From Pelobates cultripes (lineage: Eukaryota; Chordata; Amphibia; Anura; Pelobatidae), in assembly GCA_933207985.1 (NCBI GenBank), contig OW240921.1:106219165-106283164 (forward strand): a stretch of 64,000 bases of DNA. The letters run 5' to 3'. The position numbers were made by a program, and so were the translations under genes. The notes below the pieces were generated by a model. That model searched no databases and was not told the origin of the DNA. It saw nothing but the letters and a program-made list of their open reading frames with translations. Below are positions 57,778 through 64,000 of this stretch, one piece after another (positions within the stretch are counted from its first letter, which is position 1; the number at the start of each line of letters is the position of its first letter).

Positions 57778-60700
57778 AGCAGAATATAAAAAAAATTAAT
57801 TCTGCTGGATTGAAAAATATTGACAGTTGCTCTAAACTATGGAGTATGGTAAACATACCGGCTATGCACTAAAAATTAAACAAAGTGTACTAATTTGCAC
57901 CATTAGAAATGGTTAAAGATATAGAAATAACTATCCTTGTGCGAATATATGGAATCCTAGCCTAAACAAGCCATCTACCCCAAAATAGAAAAGTTCTCAC
58001 ATTTAAAGAGGAAGCGTAACCCCTCTCAGTACAGATACGCACCTCTTGCAGCGCTGCTTCCACTCCATCTCTTTCATAGGATTCAGCAGTTTTTGTTATG
58101 GCCAGAGCAGTTTGTTCTTTGTTGATCACAGCATGTTCTAAAGACAAGGACCTGGCACATTCCTCTTTGCTCACACTAGATGCTACAAAGTTAGGACAAA
58201 GTAAGACAGTAAATGTGATAGTTGAGCAGCAACACCCTAATGTAAACTTTTCAGACATATACATAGACAGACAATTTAAAAAAGTAAGCTGATAAAAATA
58301 AAGTTCAACCTTAGCCAGTGACATTACTAAATGGAATCCACAACATATGCTTAAAGGGCCATTAAGCACAATCACAACTTGTGCTAAAGACGTCCCTTTG
58401 GAGACAGAATAGTTGCAGGGGTAATGTGTTACACTCCCATACGCATCACATCTAGCCCCAGGGGGTAATGCTTTAACAGTCTTTACTTAGATGAGTAAAA
58501 GAAAACACTTTCTTGTGATTCAGTACAATATTAGAGATATTTACACTATATTAGATATCTTTATCAATAATTTATAAATGCTCCACTTGTTATTTATGTA
58601 TTTTGTTGAGTGAAGAGTGACAAGAGTATTTGAGCAGCTGAGACTGGTTTTGTATGCACATTATTAACACAAATTTACATCTTCATCAGGGTCACCAACA
58701 AACTAAAATTTATATCATTTTTGAGTGCTAAAATGTATATCATTTTTGAGTGCTAAAATGTATATCATTTTTGAGTGCTAAAATTTATATCATTTTTGAG
58801 TGCTCTCACCATTTTTTTATTTTATCAGTGTCACCAACAAACTAACACAAAAAAAGTAATTATCACAGTTTAGGAGTTTGTTGTATTGTGACAATTGATC
58901 ATTTTATTCTACATACAAGTATGGTACCACACATGCCATTTAAAATGATGTTCTTCGTCCTGTGACCTATAGCCCTTCATTAGGTACGTGAAAACGTATA
59001 AAACTTTCCATGAAAACAACGCTGGAGACTCATCTCAAGTTCAGTGTAAAGAGAGAAGTAAAAACAAACCTATTTTATGTGAACGCACTCGAGTGTTTAC
59101 TGGGCTGCCATCATTTTTAGCTGATTTATAATTTGTGTAATCAGATAATTAGGTTGCATAGTAGCTGTAATGTGGCTCCTAATAACCTATTTAGAAAGGG
59201 CAGGTAACACACAAATGTAGCTCATATTGCGGCCCACTTTGATAAAAACTTTAGAAAGTAATCTGGTAACGAAGCAAACATTTTGTTACACACCCTCACA
59301 ATCAGTAGATAGCTCTTCAGATTCAGAAAGGGAGATAGATTCCACCTGGGGAATTTTGCAAGAATAAGCTTCCTCCCACTCTTCTACCTCCTGCTCAAAT
59401 CGTTGGTTGTCTTCTTTGACATAGCACTTCAGACGAGGAGGGAGGCTCTCAATATTATCCACCAGGTGCCCTGATTCATTGCCTATCAATATAAAAATAA
59501 GTAACATGTAAAGTTTGGTGAGAACCCCAACTGCTCAACACAAAATATAAACATCACTGGTTAGAGAATGGATGTTTGATAGTAGTTTTATAGGTTAACA
59601 AGTTAATCCACATCTTTCTTGAAAAGTACCACAACAAGCAAATGCAATTAGACAATGGTCCTCCATCCTCCAAATGTTTGTGTGCAGCAAATCATATTTC
59701 CTAGCACATAGCTGCATTCTAGCCAATGATGTGTAGGTGTGTGCAAAGGCAAAGCGGTAGTTGATATTATTTCTGAAGACAAAGCAAAAAGGTAGAATTG
59801 TTTATGGTGCCAAGTCTATAGGAGCAGTTCCACAGTTTGTTTGTTTTTTTGACAAACCAATATGGAGCAATTTGAAAAATACAAGACTTTTCCTCGCAAC
59901 CACCATAGCCTGGTTTTTCTGTAACTACATGTTTAATGTAGAAATTACAAATCCACATTATCCATATGAACGTGTCTAACTCTGTACTAGTGTGTGTTAC
60001 TCTCTCTGCAGAAACCCCTCACAACATTCACCCTTTGCACCTACATTTTACTAGCTAACACTACATGATCTGTAAATAAATACACACGTTACATAAATTT
60101 AAACCAATATGATTTTACATTAAATTATAAAGCATGATCAATATTAATTTTGTGATCATGGGAAAATAAACATTTGCAGCAGTCCAGAAATACAAGCAGG
60201 AATATATGTATAAAAAGAAGGGAAAAAAGGAAGAAAAAGCAAAAAGACCCATCTCACCAGCAATGAGGTACGGAAGTTTATCATTTATATACATAAGACA
60301 GTAGGCACTGGCATTTTTCATCCCTCCATAGGAGTCTCTCTTCACCTCCTCCCAAGTAGTCTCTGATACAGCAACGTCATTACATTTAAGCCAACAGCCT
60401 CTGCTGTGGTTGTAGATGTAAGCCCAGTAGTGGCCTGCATTAGCCTGTCCTTCATGAACTAGAACTGCATGAAGTCTGTATGGGACCTAAAAATATATAT
60501 TTAAAACCAAAAGGAAAAAACAGATAACATTTGTGAACAGCACATCCATACAGTAAAAGCTTCTAAAGGCTGGTATGATTTATGGCTATTTTTGAGGCTT
60601 GGGATAAGAAAAAGGGTAACAGAATATATTCCTTATTTAAAGTCTGTGTAATCTGCAGATGTAACTACCTATGCAAAAGATTTTAGCCCCTACAGCAGAG

Positions 60701-63700
60701 TATTTTCAAACAATAATAAGGTCAATGCAATACATTCAACCCTTGGGAGTTTCCAGGCTTACAAAATGGAAGACCTTTCTATGCTCATTACACTGCCACA
60801 TTTAAAATAAATTTAAAGAAAAAAAATAAGACACAGGATACAATCCTGTTTTCCCTGTAGGTTTCCATAAAGTAACTGCAAGCCTTCATATCATAGATTG
60901 TAATTTGAGTTTTACACATTATGCACGCTCAGCTGTTAACACCGTGCCAGTTCACATGTGTTGTGAAGTCACCATATGTCCCTAAAATAACTTCATAAGC
61001 GCGTTGTCCTAAAACTGACTCAGCTGCATCATGTCTAGGAATAATTTGGCCCTGAGACACAAAGCTCCGAGCTATAAACGACAACTACTATTTTAAGAAA
61101 ATACTTAATGCAAACACTGCATATATAACAATTTACATATTACTTCCCTAAACACTAAATAAATTATTATACATAAAATAAGGACCAGATTCGTTATAAT
61201 CTGGTAACTCTTCACAGACAACTTGACAAAATCTTTATTATCCAATTACACTAATAAGCTGGAGAAAAGGTGAGGTGAAGATGCATAAAGAAAGCAAGTC
61301 AAGCTCCCTTTCTTACAGTCTTCCATGTTTGTCATGTTGGCTTAAACCAGTATTTTCAAAACATTTCAGTTACTGAAAAGCTGTACAAGTTATGACAAAA
61401 CCGTACTGGAATCTTAAGAGTATATAAAACTAGAGTTCACCTGCTGCCCATTTAACATAATGCCACATAAAATGTTATGGTGAAAAACAAGTTACCTGAG
61501 ATAGAAGAGGGTCAATATAAATGTCTTCAATTGATTTTGCAATATTTGAAACAGAATCATTCATGTCTAGATAAAATTAAATAAAAATAAAAAAGAATTA
61601 CTCATTAGTTAAGCATTAATGTGGTTTTTTTTTTTAAATTAATGTCTTGCCTTTATTAACGAGTTAGTCAGAGAGGATTATTTACAAAGTAAAGAAGCAA
61701 TAAAAATACCACTCAGACTTCTAAGAAACACTTGCTAGTTTTATCTGAAGAATAAAATGTCCTATGATCCATCTCCTATCACAGGTAACATTCCAGAATT
61801 GTTACAATCCCCATAGAAAGTGTAGTAAGGTTTTCCTTGAGTTGACAAAGCTGCAAAGAAATACCATTGAAATTATTTGGGCCGAATGGTTCTTATCTGC
61901 TGTCACATTCTAGGTTTCTATATAAGCAGCTGAGCACAAGGCAGGAAAATCTGAGCTTTGATCAAATGAAGTGGCACAATCTGGAATGCACACAAACCTG
62001 CTCTTATTTGAAAAACGCAAATTACTGGCTCACCGTTCTGATCAACGATAGAGTGGAAACCTTGCTCCCTTTTTTGTTTTGCGTTTACACATCATTAATG
62101 CCCTTGCTATAATTTAGAGTATATCACAACTGCGGAATATATAGAGTATTTTATGAATGAACCTACTGTCAAACACTGAATTTCATGTGGCATTCTAAGT
62201 AGGGTGTCTAAGATTTGCTTATAACAAGAATGAGTAACTCTATTTGTAGCAAATGGGAGAAATTCAGTAGTAAATTAATATTTTTGCTTTCTTAATACAA
62301 TGTTGTCACCATGCAGTAAATAAACAATGTGGTGTTTAATGCAAAATGTGAGTGTCCACTTAATCTGCATAATATATACTTGGGACTCTTATTAAAAAAC
62401 TCAATTTGAGTTTTAATTATACTGAGTGTTAAACCAAGTGTTAAACATTTTTTTGAGACAAACCCCAAAAATAAAAACAGGGGGTACAAAAATCATAAAT
62501 AGCTATCCTTTATGATAATTGCATGTTTTTTTTATTTTTATATCGGCTTTATTCTATTTTTAATGTTCTCGGTTTATTCCCTTCTTTTCCCCTATGGGAA
62601 CAATATATCAGACTTTATTGAAATTTATATTCATATGAGTTTTTCTTTTTCCTTATAATCCTTTTCCCATAAACAATATGGCGTTGTGGCTCTTTTCCCC
62701 ACAGCCCAAGAACCCCTGAAATGGAAAATGACGCGGTTTAAGCCGCGCAAAACTATGACACTTCTGAGACATGGTATTATGACTTAGTATGTCCTGCCGG
62801 ATATGCTGCCACACCCAGAAGTCCTGAATTCACCCGATATCAAGGGGTATATATTTGCCAACCAAGGAGAGGCAAGTCAGCACTGAAGACGACTCCTTGG
62901 GGAATATATATAGCGTATTCTGCTGTTATTTGAACTGTGGGACTTTATATACACACTTGCTATACTTATCTTTGTAAGTACTGTATTGACACTGCTTACT
63001 TAATCCCTATTTTACTCTCCATTTCTACACTTGGACCAGTAATCATAAGGAGTGTATACCGTAGCCTGTACAGGCACCCTGGAGCCTGATACGGCTCTTT
63101 ACTGTGTGAGGTTTATTATTTTGGTGCCTTTTGTGTTTTACATATATAAACAGAAAAGCACTATACTCTTTTTTTATAATTTGTAGAATTTTCTGCTTGA
63201 CTTAAATATTGATATAGGTATTACCATGTGCATTCACCTGCAGTGTATCCTTTTGTATGATTTTGAGAATTTTGTATGGTGATAAGTGTACACACCTAAA
63301 ATACACCCTTTATTTAACTTTATTGGGAAGCGCCTACACACCTTGTTTACATTTTCTTTATGTTAAAAAATAAAATGAAAACCTAAACCATTACAAGCAT
63401 GCAGATTACATTTTCGCCTCACAATGCTTAAATCTCTTATAGTGAACACAACTATGCTAAGACCAGGGTTTCCCAAGAGGTGGACCCCCATGATGCTTTG
63501 CATGCCCTTGGAATGCCTTTAGAATGGCAAGGTGTCATGGCAACTGCATTTTTAAAACACCTGGGGATCTACCTTTAGGGCACCCCTGGCTCAGACAATT
63601 TAATCATACAATTGGCAAAGTAAACTGGTATTCATATCATAAACAGACAAAGAGTGTGACCAGATTTGGGTTGAAGGGAAGATCATAAAAGTTCAGTCTA

Positions 63701-63908
63701 ACCTTGTATGTCTTGATTCACCTCTGCAATCCATCGCTGCAAGCAGGCTTCCACTGATCGAAGTTCACTCTCTGTAGTTCCAGGAGGAGTTGGTAACGCT
63801 AACGCTGTACAGTTTGTATCAGGAAGCATCTCTGTAGGTGAGGTGTTTAGTTCAGATTCCATGGAGTTATTGGCTGAGTCTTCATTTGAATCGTCACTAT
63901 GAATAAAG
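44865..63908 (-). CDS. USP28: USP28 deubiquitinase, 3' two thirds of the gene (13 exons)
   Basis: USP28 is a nuclear cysteine protease that removes ubiquitin from substrates; in mammals these include MYC and DNA-damage-response proteins. The window encodes the end of the catalytic domain and the full C-terminal region; the cysteine box and N-terminal UBA/UIM part lie beyond 64000. Landmarks are [14 protein letters not shown], the histidine box [71 protein letters not shown] and the C-terminus PYDLCSRF...[14 protein letters not shown]25 is the nearest relative, but the C-terminus and the exon 4 text fit USP28. All exons have AG/GT borders and compatible phases, with no stops or frameshifts, so the gene looks functional. 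The introns are loaded with MITEs and minisatellites. The last exon also occurs as an orphan at 25573-25748. Confidence 0.95.
45276..45779. mobile_element. TTAA-flanked MITE (copy 2), in the last USP28 intron
   Basis: Counterpart of 25984-26487. Confidence 0.55.
46639..47473. other. Intronic sequence unique to copy 2
   Basis: Part of the last USP28 intron, beyond the end of the duplicated locus. No gene or clear repeat is recognised. Confidence 0.4.
47474..48205. repeat. 37-bp minisatellite, about 19-20 units
   Basis: The unit GGTGCATTACACGGAGGGTC + TGTATATGAATGCGCAT is 37 bases. Central units are nearly identical; outer units are more diverged (CATGGAGG, CACATGGAGG variants). It lies in the last USP28 intron. 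Because 37 is not a multiple of 3, long open frames across it are artefacts. Confidence 0.95.
48561..48756 (-). CDS. USP28: USP28 exon k
   Basis: 196 bp, [20 protein letters not shown], then [20 protein letters not shown] and [10 protein letters not shown]. The acceptor is CATCTCACAG; the donor GATG|GTAAGC is phase 1. Confidence 0.94.
48960..49380. repeat. Imperfect ~295-bp tandem duplication in an intron
   Basis: GGGATTTAAACCTTCTCACAC (49033) and GGGATTTAACTCTGCTCACAC (49330), and GCAAGCAGCTTATCAAAAAGTC with GCAAGCAACTCATCAAAAAGTC, show an old, diverged tandem repeat between exons j and k. Confidence 0.6.
49695..49818 (-). CDS. USP28: USP28 exon j
   Basis: 124 bp, (K)[19 protein letters not shown], then [20 protein letters not shown]. 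The acceptor is TTCTTGTAG; the donor GTG|GTGAGA is phase 0. Confidence 0.94.
50298..51054. mobile_element. Long-TIR element (arms ~140 bp) with a nested MITE
   Basis: The arms at 50298-50435 and 50913-51054 are imperfect inverted repeats: TGTCACCTCAAACTT... and ...AAGTTTGAGGTGACA at the ends, CAAAGT...GACTACTTTGTC inside. The centre holds a separate TTAA-flanked MITE. It lies in the intron between exons i and j. Confidence 0.65.
50498..50891. mobile_element. TTAA-flanked MITE nested in the long-TIR element
   Basis: TTAAAGGGAATATTTATAGCC at the left, GGGTGCCTATAGTGTCCCTTTAA at the right, with a poly-A run near 50587-50605. Confidence 0.7.
51211..51772. mobile_element. MITE, reverse-oriented relative of 19339-19776
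   Basis: It ends CAGGAATACACGTTTGTGTTCC and TGACCCTATAGTGCTCCTTTAA, the inverse of the 19339 left end. The other end (ATCTATAGTCACCAGAAC) is degraded. Confidence 0.65.
51970..52049 (-). CDS. USP28: USP28 exon i
   Basis: 80 bp, [20 protein letters not shown], ending ELYQNE(K). The acceptor is CATGATAG; the donor GAGAA|GTAGGT is phase 2. Confidence 0.94.
52932..53442. mobile_element. TTAA-flanked MITE in a USP28 intron
   Basis: TTAAAAAGGACACTATAGGAACC at the left and AATGTTATAGTGTTCCTTTAA at the right are imperfect inverted ends with TTAA on both edges. Confidence 0.7.
53845..53923 (-). CDS. USP28: USP28 exon h
   Basis: 79 bp, (R)[19 protein letters not shown], ending MDMKEYE. The acceptor is GCTTAAACAG; the donor GAG|GTTAGG is phase 0. 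Confidence 0.94.
54358..54536 (-). CDS. USP28: USP28 exon g
   Basis: 179 bp, [20 protein letters not shown], then [20 protein letters not shown] and [14 protein letters not shown]. The acceptor is TTTCTTTCTAG; the donor GAGCG|GTGAGC is phase 2. Confidence 0.95.
56142..56237 (-). CDS. USP28: USP28 exon f
   Basis: 96 bp, 32 codons, [20 protein letters not shown] then [12 protein letters not shown]. The acceptor is TGTGCTAG; the donor AAG|GTACCT is phase 0. Confidence 0.95.
56572..56730 (-). CDS. USP28: USP28 candidate optional exon (53 codons)
   Basis: 159 bp, phase 0 at both ends, acceptor GCGGTCACAG, donor GAGGAG|GTACAG. It encodes [20 protein letters not shown] and [20 protein letters not shown], which is acidic, proline-rich and probably disordered. 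The canonical protein joins GVEAALQE directly to VMLCPAMQG, so this exon can be skipped without changing the frame. Its position equals that of the tissue-specific extra exon (19A) reported for mammalian USP28. No transcript evidence is available here. Confidence 0.72.
57665..57777. repeat. Compound GT/AT/AC microsatellite
   Basis: (GT)n, (AT)n, (AC)n and (CATA)n runs in an intron between exons e and the optional exon. Confidence 0.95.
58043..58182 (-). CDS. USP28: USP28 exon e
   Basis: 140 bp, encoding [20 protein letters not shown] and [20 protein letters not shown], ending GVEAALQE. The acceptor is ACTTTGTAG; the donor GAG|GTGCGT is phase 0. Confidence 0.93.
58703..58804. repeat. 25-bp tandem repeat, four units
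   Basis: CTAAAATTTATATCATTTTT + GAGTG repeats four times; the two middle copies have AAAATG for AAAATT. It is bracketed by GTCACCAACAAACTAA strings at 58691 and 58832. Confidence 0.9.
59294..59482 (-). CDS. USP28: USP28 exon d
   Basis: 189 bp, encoding [20 protein letters not shown] and [18 protein letters not shown], then [18 protein letters not shown]. The acceptor is TATTGATAG. The donor is GAGG|GTGTGT, phase 1. Confidence 0.92.
60258..60486 (-). CDS. USP28: USP28 exon c, catalytic histidine box
   Basis: 229 bp, acceptor TATTTTTAG, donor [30 protein letters not shown] carries the catalytic histidine (GHYWAY), followed by [20 protein letters not shown] and [17 protein letters not shown]. 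This is the most conserved part of the window. Ends in phase 1. Confidence 0.97.
61496..61566 (-). CDS. USP28: USP28 exon b
   Basis: 71 bp, acceptor TTTTATCTAG, donor CTCAG|GTAAC. It encodes (D)[20 protein letters not shown], matching the IEQMYCDPLL segment of mammalian USP28, and ends in phase 0. Confidence 0.92.
61878..61922 (-). repeat. Short interspersed repeat fragment
   Basis: GGGCCGAATGGTTCTTATCT and GCTGTCACATTCTAGGTTTC are the reverse complement of the fragment at 28551-28617. Confidence 0.6.
62520..63400. other. Unassigned intronic stretch, possibly an old element
   Basis: It contains GC-richer blocks (62670-62890) and a TATATATAG-rich part, unlike the flanking intron. No coding or terminal-repeat signature was found, so it is left unclassified. 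Confidence 0.3.
63474..63588. mobile_element. hAT-like MITE (115 bp)
   Basis: CAGGGTTTCCCAAGAGGTGG at the left and CTTTAGGGCACCCCTG at the right are imperfect inverted ends. The flanks GCTAAGAC (63466-63473) and GCTCAGAC (63589-63596) match at 7 of 8 bases, as for an older hAT duplication. Confidence 0.75.
63703..63908 (-). CDS. USP28: USP28 exon a (linker and CLQRW helix)
   Basis: It encodes [18 protein letters not shown], a variable acidic/serine-rich linker, then [17 protein letters not shown]. The donor is CAAG|GTTAGA, phase 1; the split codon makes Asp with the next exon. The acceptor is placed after TTCTGCACAG (63909); a second AG at 63897 would shorten the exon by 12 bases. Confidence 0.85.
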
Positions 63909-64000
63909 CTGTGCAGAATACAGGACAAGTTACTGGCATAATAAGAGCTATGATTTAGGTTTGTATTCCAATAATAATATAGGCTCAACATCTATTTTGA

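Noticed and set aside
57544..57872. Overlapping open frames rich in Tyr, Ile, His and Thr
   Set aside because: Translation of a compound GT/AT/AC microsatellite.

Overview
This is a vertebrate nuclear window, most likely from an anuran amphibian. It carries one recognisable host gene, the 3' two thirds of USP28 (ubiquitin-specific protease 28) on the minus strand, surrounded by dense transposable elements. Spliced coding exons, a Tc1/mariner transposon, DIRS-like and L1-like retroelements, retroviral LTRs and many short TTAA- or 8-bp-TSD-flanked MITEs all fit such a genome. There are no operons, CRISPR arrays or rRNA genes.

Layout. 1-3200: decayed DIRS-like tyrosine-recombinase retroelement with a perfect 128-bp direct repeat at its 3' side. 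3668-4338: solo LTR with a 5-bp target duplication. 4.4-15.4 kb: non-coding, with a 71-bp perfect inverted repeat, MITEs, and a Tc1/mariner element (8419-9978) whose transposase has a single in-frame amber stop. 15.4-18.4 kb: L1-like LINE remnant split by a 606-bp solo LTR with a 4-bp target duplication. 18.4-27.3 kb: non-coding DNA and MITEs, with an isolated copy of the last USP28 coding exon. 27347-27446: a 100-N assembly gap. 27.4-35.05 kb: a second LTR, then a broken minus-strand endogenous retrovirus that runs into its own 5' LTR. 35.05-46.64 kb: a near-identical second copy of 15.74-27.35 kb. 46.6-64 kb: the rest of USP28, thirteen coding exons in all counting the last one at 44.9 kb, with minisatellites and MITEs in its introns.

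The central result is that 15741-27346 and 35054-46638 are two versions of one locus. Copy 1 ends exactly at the N gap, and the sequence after the gap starts near or inside the retrovirus. The likely explanation is two haplotypes placed side by side by the assembler: one allele has a solo LTR, and the other has the provirus at the same site in the L1 ORF1. A real segmental duplication remains possible.

USP28 removes ubiquitin from substrates. This window encodes the end of its catalytic domain, including the histidine-box region, and the whole C-terminal region. All the splice phases fit. A 53-codon phase-0/phase-0 exon at 56572-56730 looks like the amphibian version of the optional exon known in mammals. 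The element calls rest on protein similarity read by eye, terminal repeats and target duplications; no database was searched.
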